Part shown: positions 1 to 5,112 of the stretch, piece by piece | How positions within the stretch are numbered: the stretch's first letter is position 1 | Layout of the letters: each line of letters begins with the position of its first letter | NCBI GenBank assembly: GCA_036444495.1 | Contig: JAZGBC010000268.1 | Span: 1 to 8,829 of the forward strand | Direction: 5' to 3' | DNA from: JAZGBC01 sp036444495 | Lineage (GTDB): Bacteria; Pseudomonadota; Alphaproteobacteria; Kiloniellales; J153 | Length of the DNA stretch: 8,829 bases | Made by a program: the position numbers and the translations under genes | The notes under the pieces: generated by a model | What the model saw: only the letters and a program-made list of their open reading frames with translations | Database searches by the model: none | What the model was told of the DNA's origin: nothing

Positions 1-39
1 ACAATGAGAGAACGCGCACAAAGTGTCGTAAACGATCAT

Positions 40-62
40 CAATCACCTTGATTGTTGACAAT
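40..62. promoter_or_regulatory. Overlapping inverted repeats, candidate operator of the XRE regulator
   Basis: Two short perfect inverted repeats lie back to back. CAATC-ACCTT-GATTG spans 40-54, and ATTGT-TG-ACAAT spans 51-62. The second contains the TTGACA hexamer of the proposed -35 element. A palindrome over a promoter directly upstream of a gene for a dimeric HTH regulator is the usual place for autoregulation. The repeats are seen directly; the operator role is inference. Arms of 5 bp can arise by chance in A/T-rich sequence. Confidence 0.35.
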
Positions 63-82
63 GTGCAACGTCCCGCTAGGAT
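55..82 (+). promoter_or_regulatory. Candidate sigma70-type promoter of the XRE-GFA-binding protein-amidase cluster
   Basis: A perfect TTGACA -35 hexamer (55-60) is followed after 16 nt by TAGGAT (77-82), which matches the TATAAT -10 consensus at 4 of 6 positions. Transcription would begin near base 89, leaving about 34 nt of leader before the ATG at 123. This fits a promoter serving the regulator and probably the genes behind it. The perfect -35 is the strong part and the -10 is only fair. Confidence 0.45.
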
Positions 83-112
83 TCGGCGACTATCGGCCGC
101 GGGATTTAGAGC

Positions 113-118
113 AGGAGG
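113..118 (+). promoter_or_regulatory. Shine-Dalgarno site deciding the XRE start
   Basis: AGGAGG lies 4 nt before the ATG at 123 and only 1 nt before an in-frame ATG at 120. The spacing favours 123. A TTG start at 48 in the same frame would place coding sequence across the proposed promoter and is not favoured. Confidence 0.6.
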
Positions 119-122
119 CATG

Positions 123-1010
123 ATGGATCGGCGCAAGACGGTTGAGACATTCCGTGACCGCCTGGGCGAGGTGATCGAGCGCTCGGGCCTGAGCCGCACG
201 GCCTTCGCCAACCGGGCCGGGCTGGACCGCTCGACCCTCTCGCAGTTGCTGTCCACGGGAAACGACCGCCTGCCGCGCGCCGAGACCATCGCCGCCATCG
301 CCGGGCGCGAGCAGGTCAGCGTCGACTGGCTTCTGGGCCTGAGCCAGGAGGGCCAGATCGGCCTCGACGTGATGCCCCAGCCGCTGGAGATCGAGGCCGG
401 GGCCGCCTCGCCGGCGGACGAGCGCCTGGCCCGTTGGCATGCCGAGGCGCTGGGCTACAAGATTCGCTACGTGCCCACGACGCTCCCCGACCTGCTCAAG
501 ACCGAGGAAGTGATCCGCTACGAGCACCAGGAGTACGGTGAGCGGGTGCCGAAAGCGCGCATCGATTGGGCCGAGGAGCGCCTCGCCTATTCCCGGCTGC
601 CCGAAACCGACATGGAGGCCTGCAGCTCGGTCCAGGCGCTCGAGGAGTTCGCCCGCGGCCACGGCGTCTGGAAGGACCTGCCGCTGGAAGCCCGGGTCGC
701 GCAGCTCAATTCCATGATCGTGCTGCTGGACGAACTCTATCCCAGGTTCCGCTGGTTCCTGTTCGACGGATTGCGGCGCTATTCGGTGCCGCTCACCGTC
801 TTCGGCCCGAAGCGGGTCGCGGTCTATATCGGCAACATGTATCTGGTGTTCAATTCGACCGAGCACATCCGGGTGCTGACCCAGCACTTCGACGATCTGA
901 TCCGGCACGCGGTGATGCAGCCGCCCGAGGTCATCGGCTGGCTCGAGGATTTGCTGGAAGAGATCGAACCCGGCGCGGGCAAGGACCTGAACAGGCGGAA
1001 AAAAATATGA
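123..1010 (+). CDS. XRE-family helix-turn-helix transcriptional regulator with a C-terminal sensor-like domain
   Basis: This encodes 295 residues if started at 123. Residues about 8-72 form a Cro/C1-type helix-turn-helix: the segment LSRTAFANRAGLDRSTLSQL (23-42) gives the positioning and recognition helices, and VSVDWLLGLS (66-75) closes the domain as in many XRE proteins. After a linker (about 80-100) comes a domain of roughly 190 residues. It carries YVPTTLPDLLKTEEVIRYE (116-134), a charged helix around AEERLAYSR (150-158) and a hydrophobic strand VAVYIGNMYLVF (232-243). This order loosely recalls the DUF5753 ligand- or antitoxin-like domain of actinobacterial Scr1 regulators, but that is a weak resemblance. 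A DNA-binding regulator of this cluster is likely; the ligand is unknown. It overlaps the next gene by 4 nt, so the two are probably translationally coupled. Short palindromes over its promoter suggest autoregulation. Confidence 0.88.
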   Translation: MDRRKTVETFRDRLGEVIERSGLSRTAFANRAGLDRSTLSQLLSTGNDRLPRAETIAAIAGREQVSVDWLLGLSQEGQIGLDVMPQPLEIEAGAASPADERLARWHAEALGYKIRYVPTTLPDLLKTEEVIRYEHQEYGERVPKARIDWAEERLAYSRLPETDMEACSSVQALEEFARGHGVWKDLPLEARVAQLNSMIVLLDELYPRFRWFLFDGLRRYSVPLTVFGPKRVAVYIGNMYLVFNSTEHIRVLTQHFDDLIRHAVMQPPEVIGWLEDLLEEIEPGAGKDLNRRKKI

Positions 1011-1420
1011 CGCAAGGCAAAGACAAGGAACTGCGCGCCACGGGGCGCTGCCTCTGCGGTGCGGTGGCCTACGAGGTGCGCGGCAAACTGCGCGACGCCT
1101 GGAATTGCCACTGCGGGCAGTGTCTGCGCACCCACGGCAACGTGGCGGCCTACAGCGCGGTCAAGCGCGAGGACTTTACGCTGACCGAGGAGCGCGGGCT
1201 CAAGTGGTACGACTCGTCGGATTTCGCCCGGCGCGGTTTCTGCCAGGTCTGCGGCGCCAGCCTGTTCTGGGAGGCGGGGAAGCGCGATTACATCGCGGTC
1301 GCCGCCGGCAGCCTCGATCCGCCGACGGGGATCAAGACCCGCGGCCACATCTTCGTCGCCCATAAGAGCGACTACTACGAGATCACCGACGATCTGGAGA
1401 AATACCCCGACGGACACTGA
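1007..1420 (+). CDS. GFA-family zinc protein (glutathione-dependent formaldehyde-activating enzyme/CENP-V-like)
   Basis: This 137-residue protein has the complete cysteine pattern of the GFA fold: C15-x-C17 in GRCLCGAVAYEV, C34-x-C36-x-x-C39 in CHCGQCLR, and C79-x-x-C82 in FCQVCGASLFW. In the characterised Gfa structure the first and last pairs hold a structural zinc, and the middle triplet holds the catalytic zinc that binds glutathione adducts. All seven ligands are present here, so it should be a functional zinc protein. GFA members are carbon-sulfur lyase-like enzymes with many unknown substrates, and a role in formaldehyde metabolism is not implied by the context. The start is the ATG overlapping the regulator's stop as ATGA, with AGGCGG about 8 nt upstream. 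The length is normal for the family. The tight coupling to the regulator suggests it belongs to that regulator's response. Confidence 0.92.
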   Translation: MTQGKDKELRATGRCLCGAVAYEVRGKLRDAWNCHCGQCLRTHGNVAAYSAVKREDFTLTEERGLKWYDSSDFARRGFCQVCGASLFWEAGKRDYIAVAAGSLDPPTGIKTRGHIFVAHKSDYYEITDDLEKYPDGH

Positions 1421-1452
1421 CCATGCCCGAAAAAAAACGCGGGGGAGAGGGG

Positions 1453-1458
1453 AAGGAG
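1453..1458 (+). promoter_or_regulatory. Shine-Dalgarno site deciding the binding-protein start
   Basis: AAGGAG lies 9 nt before the ATG at 1468. An earlier in-frame ATG at 1423, right after the GFA stop, lacks a comparable site and would add 15 charged, low-complexity residues. The start at 1468 is therefore preferred. Confidence 0.6.
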
Positions 1459-1467
1459 CGTCAAACC

Positions 1468-2274
1468 ATGAGCATCGCCAGCCTACCCATGTACGACCTT
1501 CCCGAGGTTGCCTCGGCCAACGACTCTTTCTGGGCCGCCATGGCCCGGGCGCTCGAGCGCGAGGGGGTGACGGACGTTCCCACCGGGCTCGAACGTAAAA
1601 TGAGTCTGAGCGATCAGTGGCGGTCACCGGAGTTGCTGATGAGCCAGACCTGCGGCTATCCGCTCATGCACGAGTACGCCGGGCGGCTCAGCCTGGTCGC
1701 CACCCCGGTCTACGAGGTGCCCGGCTGCGAGGGCCCCAACTATTCCAGCCTGATCCTGGTGCGCCGGGACGATGCGGCTGGACGGCTTTCCGACCTGCGC
1801 GGGCGCAGGGCGGTCATCAACCACAGCGCGTCCCAGTCCGGCTATGCGGCGCTGCGCGCGTCGGTGGCTCCCTTGGCCGAGGGCGGCCGCTTTTTCGGCT
1901 CCGTGCTGGAAAGCGGCGGCCATCCCAACAGCCTGGCCATGGTGGTGGGCGGCGAGGCCGACGTCTGCGCGGCCGACTGCGTCACTTTCGCCCTGTTCGC
2001 CCGGCACCGGCCCGAGGCGGTCGAGAACTTACGCGAGATCGGGCGCACGCCCGCCGCGCCGGGCCTGCCCTACATAACCCGGCCCGATGCCGGCGAAGAG
2101 TTGATCGCGCGCCTGCGCGCCGCGCTCTTCTCCGCCCTGGAGGCGCCCGAGACCCGGGCCGCGCGCCAGGCCCTGTTCCTGGCCGGGGCCGAGGTGTTGC
2201 CGTTAGGGGACTACCAAAGCATCATGGATATGGAGCAAGAGTCCGAGGCCCTGGGCTACGCCAAGGTCGCCTGA
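1468..2274 (+). CDS. PhnD/SsuA-like phosphate/phosphonate-type substrate-binding protein without signal peptide
   Basis: These 268 residues read as a periplasmic-binding-protein type II fold of the PhnD (PF12974-like) group. Recognisable segments are MYDLPE with a following helix (8-30), TCGYPLMHEYAGRL (61-74), a first-lobe strand LILVRRDD with SDLRGRRAVINHSASQSGYAALR (95-130), SGGHPNSLAMVVGGEADVCA (149-168) with DCVTFALFARHRPE (170-183), and TPAAPGLPYITR (194-205). The spacing is that of this family. The N terminus has no hydrophobic leader, so the protein should be cytoplasmic, and no permease or ATPase gene lies in the window. It is therefore more likely a soluble binding or enzyme-associated protein than part of a classical importer. 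The ligand cannot be read from sequence; 'phosphonate' is only the family label. It sits 47 nt after the GFA gene and 50 nt before an amidase, in the same orientation, which suggests a shared pathway. Confidence 0.82.
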   Translation: MSIASLPMYDLPEVASANDSFWAAMARALEREGVTDVPTGLERKMSLSDQWRSPELLMSQTCGYPLMHEYAGRLSLVATPVYEVPGCEGPNYSSLILVRRDDAAGRLSDLRGRRAVINHSASQSGYAALRASVAPLAEGGRFFGSVLESGGHPNSLAMVVGGEADVCAADCVTFALFARHRPEAVENLREIGRTPAAPGLPYITRPDAGEELIARLRAALFSALEAPETRAARQALFLAGAEVLPLGDYQSIMDMEQESEALGYAKVA

Positions 2275-2324
2275 GCGGCGCCCGGAGCAAACAACAATAA
2301 ACCCTCCAAGGGGAGGCCCGGCCC

Positions 2325-3779
2325 ATGAGCGAACCCTGCGATCTTTCCGCCGTCGAGGCGCGGCGCCTGATCGGCGAGAAACGCCTCTCGCCGCTGGAGC
2401 TTGTCGAGTCCTGCATCGGCCGCATCGAGCGCGTCAACCCGGCGCTCAACGCCGTCGTGGCCAGGGATTTCGAGCGCGCCCGCGCCACCGCGCGCGAGGC
2501 CGAGCAGGCGGTGACGGCCGGGCGGGAGCTGGGGCCGTTGCACGGCCTGCCCCTGGGCATCAAGGACCTGCAGGCGACCGCCGGTTTGCGCACCACCCAG
2601 GGCTCGCCGCTCTATGCCGATCACGTGCCGGATCGGGACGACCGCATCGTGGCCGCGGTGCGCTCGGCCGGCGGTATCGTTCTGGCCAAGACCAACACGC
2701 CGGAATTCGGCGCCGGCGCCAATACGGTGAACCAGGTCTACGGCTTCACCGGGAACCCCTTCGATCCCGAGCGCATCTGCGGCGGCTCCTCGGGCGGCTC
2801 GGCGGTGGCGCTGGCCACCGGCATGGTGCCCCTGGCCACGGGCTCGGACCTGGGCGGCAGCCTGCGCACCCCGGCCGGTTTCTGCGGCGTGGTGGGTTAC
2901 CGGCCGAGCCCCGGCCTGGTCGCCGCGCCCGAAAAGACGGTTGCCTGGGTGCCGCTCAACGTGGACGGGCCTATGGCGCGCAACGTGGCCGATCTCGGCC
3001 TCCTGCTCTCGGCGATCGCCGGCCGCGACCCGGACGACCCGCTGTCGCGCGAGGCCGAGGGCGGCCGTTTCGCCGATCCCGTCCCGGCCGATCTGTCGGG
3101 ACTCAAGGTGGCGGTATCCGAGGACCTGGGTTTCGCCCCCGTGGACAAGACTATCCGCGCGCTGCTCCGCGAGCGGGTCGGGCGCTTCGCCGATCGCTTC
3201 GGCGCCTGCGATGCAAGCGATCCCGATTTGAGCGGCGCCAACGAGATCTTCGAGGTTTTGCGCGCCGTCGGCTTCCTGGCCGCGCATCGGGATCAGGTGG
3301 AGCGGACCCCCGAGAAGGTGGGGCCAAACGTGACCGCCAACGTGAAGCAGGGCCTGAGCTTCAGCGCCGCCGACGTGGCCCGCGCGCAGCGCGAGCACAC
3401 GGCGCTCTACCGGCGCTTCCTCCGGTTCATGGAGCGCTATGACCTGCTGATCTGTCCGGCCGCCGCCGTGCCGCCCTTCGGCAAGGACCGGCTCTTCGTG
3501 GAGGAGATCAACGGGAAACGCCTGCGCAGCTATTTCCACTGGATCGGCATCACCTACGGCATCTCGCTCACCGCGCACCCCGCCATCATCCTGCCCTGCG
3601 GGCTGGACCCAACCGGGACGCCCTTCGGCATCCAGCTCGTGGGGCGCGCCGGCGAAGACGAAAGGCTCCTGCGTATCGCGGCCGCGCTGGAGGCGGTCTT
3701 GGCGCAGATTCCCGACTGCCGCCGCCCGCTGCCGGACCTGGAGAAGCTCGGCACCCGAACGCCGGAGCCCGTCACCTAA
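2325..3779 (+). CDS. Amidase-signature family hydrolase
   Basis: This 484-residue protein has the full amidase signature. The Ser-cisSer-Lys triad is placed at K80 (in LPLGIKDLQATAG), S155 (in CGGSSGGSA) and S179 (in GSDLGGSLRTPAGFCGVVGY). The spacings K to S of 75 and S to S of 24 match GatA-type enzymes. The family hydrolyses carboxamides to acid and ammonia, or transfers ammonia in GatCAB. This copy stands without gatB or gatC, so it is more likely a catabolic or detoxifying amidase than the tRNA amidotransferase. Length and C-terminal region (an HPAIILPCG-type segment near 420-430, then GIQLVGR) are normal. The start is supported by a long purine Shine-Dalgarno run (2308-2316), 8 nt before the ATG. 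No signal peptide is seen, so it is cytoplasmic. It is the last gene of the left cluster, and its substrate may relate to the ligand of the upstream binding protein. Confidence 0.92.
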   Translation: MSEPCDLSAVEARRLIGEKRLSPLELVESCIGRIERVNPALNAVVARDFERARATAREAEQAVTAGRELGPLHGLPLGIKDLQATAGLRTTQGSPLYADHVPDRDDRIVAAVRSAGGIVLAKTNTPEFGAGANTVNQVYGFTGNPFDPERICGGSSGGSAVALATGMVPLATGSDLGGSLRTPAGFCGVVGYRPSPGLVAAPEKTVAWVPLNVDGPMARNVADLGLLLSAIAGRDPDDPLSREAEGGRFADPVPADLSGLKVAVSEDLGFAPVDKTIRALLRERVGRFADRFGACDASDPDLSGANEIFEVLRAVGFLAAHRDQVERTPEKVGPNVTANVKQGLSFSAADVARAQREHTALYRRFLRFMERYDLLICPAAAVPPFGKDRLFVEEINGKRLRSYFHWIGITYGISLTAHPAIILPCGLDPTGTPFGIQLVGRAGEDERLLRIAAALEAVLAQIPDCRRPLPDLEKLGTRTPEPVT

Positions 3780-3812
3780 TTGATAGCGTCATTCCGGTGG
3801 CACTCTCCCGGG

Positions 3813-3854
3813 CCTATAGGCGGGGGTCGCGGCGACGCGCCCCCCGCATATAGG
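3813..3854. repeat. Long imperfect inverted repeat forming a 42-nt hairpin with a GCGA tetraloop
   Basis: The arm CCTATAGGCGGGGG (3813-3826) pairs with CCCCCGCATATAGG (3841-3854) with a single G-A mismatch. After one T-C mismatch the stem continues as CGCG (3828-3831) with CGCG (3836-3839) and closes on the GNRA-type tetraloop GCGA (3832-3835). That makes 17 Watson-Crick pairs in a 42-nt element. It lies 33 nt after the amidase stop. No U-run follows, so it is not a classical intrinsic terminator. It could protect the 3' end of the cluster's mRNA, act as a REP-like dispersed repeat, or structure the leader of the next transcript, because a Shine-Dalgarno site begins only 7 nt after it. The fold is seen directly; the function is open. 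Confidence 0.8.
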
Positions 3855-3860
3855 CAAACC

Positions 3861-3866
3861 AAGGAG
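3861..3866 (+). promoter_or_regulatory. Strong, apparently orphan Shine-Dalgarno site
   Basis: AAGGAG lies at an ideal 7 nt from an ATG at 3874, which opens a frame of only 13 codons. The next real gene starts 121 nt further on with a weak site of its own. A good ribosome binding site with no gene behind it suggests either a leader peptide or the remnant of a lost gene start. Confidence 0.5.
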
Positions 3867-3873
3867 AGTGATC

Positions 3874-3915
3874 ATGGGGTTATGTATTACTGTACAAGAA
3901 ATAGCGTTTGTCTGA
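3874..3915 (+). CDS. Possible 13-residue leader peptide, or remnant of a gene start
   Basis: The frame reads MGLCITVQEIAFV and then TGA. It has the best-placed ribosome binding site in the 215-nt gap. Its codons (TTA, TGT, ATT, ACT, GTA, CAA, GAA, ATA) are rich in A and T at the third position, unlike every flanking gene. An overlapping frame of 38 codons begins with ATG at 3882 and ends at 3998, where its TGA overlaps the ATG of the next gene as ATGA. That longer frame has no well-spaced ribosome site and could be chance. I recognise neither peptide. Translation of either is only a possibility. Confidence 0.2.
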   Translation: MGLCITVQEIAFV

Positions 3916-3994
3916 AGATGGGAGAGGGGACCGGCTCGCGCTTAGTCTGGACGCCGTACCGTCCAAGGGCTTTTCGCAGCGGTTACGGAACACC

Positions 3995-4444
3995 ATGAAG
4001 CCGATCAAAACCTGGATTCTTATCGCCGATGGGGCGCGGGCGCGCATCGTCCTGAACGATGGGCCGGGCCACGGCATCAAGCCCGGACCGGACAAGGAAT
4101 TCGAGGGGGTCAACCTGCCGGACCGCGACATCGTCAGCGACAGGCCGGGCCGGGCTTTCGATTCGGCCCGGCAGGGGCGGCATGCCATGGAGCCGCGCTC
4201 CGATCCCCACGCCCACGAGCAGCGCAAGCTGCACCACGTCCTGGCCACCTATCTGGACAAGGAGGCGAAGAAGGGCTCCTTCGACCGCCTGGTCATCGTG
4301 GCCCCGCCCAAGGCGCTCGGCAACCTGCGCGCCGAACTGTCCGCGACGGTGCGCGCCAAGGTCACGGGCGAGCTCAACAAGGACCTGACCCACGTCGCCA
4401 TTCACGACCTGGCCAAGCACCTGGGCTCGGTGCTGGCGGTGTAG
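3995..4444 (+). CDS. Host-attachment family protein (PF10116-like)
   Basis: The 149-residue product begins MKPIKTWILIADGARARIVL, the characteristic first strand and loop of the family named 'protein required for attachment to host cells'. It continues with a polar middle containing RAFDSARQGRHAMEPRSDPHAHE (53-75), a helix HHVLATYLDKEAKKGSFDRLVIVAPPKALGNLR (80-112), and the closing VTGELNKDLTHVAIHDLAKHL (123-143). Length and order are standard. The fold is thought to relate to RNase H-like or release-factor-like (baeRF) domains; the family name comes from a plant-associated Agrobacterium phenotype, and the biochemical role is unsettled. It is likely cytosolic, with no signal peptide. The ATG at 3995 is chosen because the conserved N terminus starts there, although the ribosome site (ACGGAA) is weak. 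An in-frame TTG at 3908 would add 29 unlikely residues. The next gene follows after 23 nt. Confidence 0.85.
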   Translation: MKPIKTWILIADGARARIVLNDGPGHGIKPGPDKEFEGVNLPDRDIVSDRPGRAFDSARQGRHAMEPRSDPHAHEQRKLHHVLATYLDKEAKKGSFDRLVIVAPPKALGNLRAELSATVRAKVTGELNKDLTHVAIHDLAKHLGSVLAV

Positions 4445-4467
4445 GGCCTTGGGGTTTCAGGCTTGCC

Positions 4468-5103
4468 GTGAAACTGTTTTTTGACCGCGCGGCCGGACGT
4501 CTGTCGGACGGCCGGGGCCGCCGCTTCGATCCGGGCGCGCGCCTCTGGAAAGAGGAGGGCGGCGCGCCGGCCGGCGAGCCGGTAGATTTGCGTGCCGCGC
4601 TTGCCTGGCTGCAGCGCGACAGCGGCCGGCCCTGCCGCGTGCCGGTGGGCGTGATCGGATCGCGCGAAGCGACGGCGGCGCAACTGAGCACGGCCGAGTG
4701 GCTCGGTGAGGCGCTGGCCGGACACGGACTCACCGTGATCTGCGGCGGGCGCGAAGGGGTCATGGAAGCGGCCTGCCGCGGCGTGGAGCGGGCCGGCGGC
4801 GTCAGCGTCGGCCTTTTGCCCGATGCCGATCCCACAAGCGCCAACCCGCACGTGACGATTCCCATCGCCACGGGAATCGGTGTCGCGCGCAACGCGATCA
4901 TCGCACGCGCTTCGCTGTGCCTGGTCGCGGTGGGCGGCGGCCACGGTACGACCGCGGAGGTGGCCTTCGGCCTGCAGTTCGGGGTCCCGGTCTTCGGTTT
5001 GTCGGGGGCGCCGGAACTCGACGGCGTTCGTGCGCTGCCCGATGCGGAGGCCGCGCTCGACGCCGTGGCGCGGGTCGTGCTCGGCCTGCCCCTGGATGCT
5101 TGA
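4468..5103 (+). CDS. LOG/TIGR00725-like Rossmann-fold nucleotide-binding protein
   Basis: This encodes 211 residues. From about residue 58 the fold is clear: VPVGVIGSREAT (58-69), LTVICGGREGVMEAACRG (88-105), GVGVARNAIIARAS-like region around R141 N142 (138-149) and VAVGGGHGTTAEVAFGLQFGVPVFG (153-177). This is the lysine decarboxylase-like, LOG-related superfamily, whose characterised members cleave nucleoside monophosphates at the N-glycosidic bond. The canonical PGGxGTxxE motif appears as GGGHGTTAE, with the leading proline replaced by glycine as in the TIGR00725 subgroup, so cytokinin-type activity should not be assumed. A 57-residue N-terminal segment (KLFFDRAAGRLSD..., RRFDPGARLW) precedes the core and looks protein-like. 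The GTG at 4468 includes it, but no good Shine-Dalgarno site is visible, so the start is less certain. It probably shares a transcript with the gene 23 nt upstream. Confidence 0.82.
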   Translation: MKLFFDRAAGRLSDGRGRRFDPGARLWKEEGGAPAGEPVDLRAALAWLQRDSGRPCRVPVGVIGSREATAAQLSTAEWLGEALAGHGLTVICGGREGVMEAACRGVERAGGVSVGLLPDADPTSANPHVTIPIATGIGVARNAIIARASLCLVAVGGGHGTTAEVAFGLQFGVPVFGLSGAPELDGVRALPDAEAALDAVARVVLGLPLDA

Positions 5104-5112
5104 GACTCGGTA

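Noticed and set aside
48..122. TTG start at 48 extending the XRE protein by 25 residues
   Set aside because: It would put coding sequence over the TTGACA promoter element and palindromes, and the AGGAGG at 113-118 points to the ATG at 123.
90..908. 272-codon minus-strand frame opposite the XRE regulator
   Set aside because: The composition is typical of an antisense shadow, and the plus-strand HTH is convincing with its own ribosome site.
2256..3578. 440-codon open frame on the minus strand opposite the amidase
   Set aside because: It is the shadow of a GC-rich plus-strand gene with complete amidase motifs. The antisense product is His/Arg/Gly-rich and resembles no family.
2325..3779. gatA, the glutamyl-tRNA(Gln) amidotransferase subunit A
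   Set aside because: The triad spacing matches, but no gatB or gatC is adjacent, and many stand-alone amidases share the signature, so no symbol is given.
3813..3860. Intrinsic terminator of the amidase cluster
   Set aside because: The stem is strong but is followed by CAAACCAAGG rather than a T-run, so it is recorded as a hairpin of unknown role.
3908..3994. TTG start extending the host-attachment protein by 29 residues
   Set aside because: The family's conserved N terminus begins at the ATG at 3995, and the extension has no family-like sequence or ribosome site.
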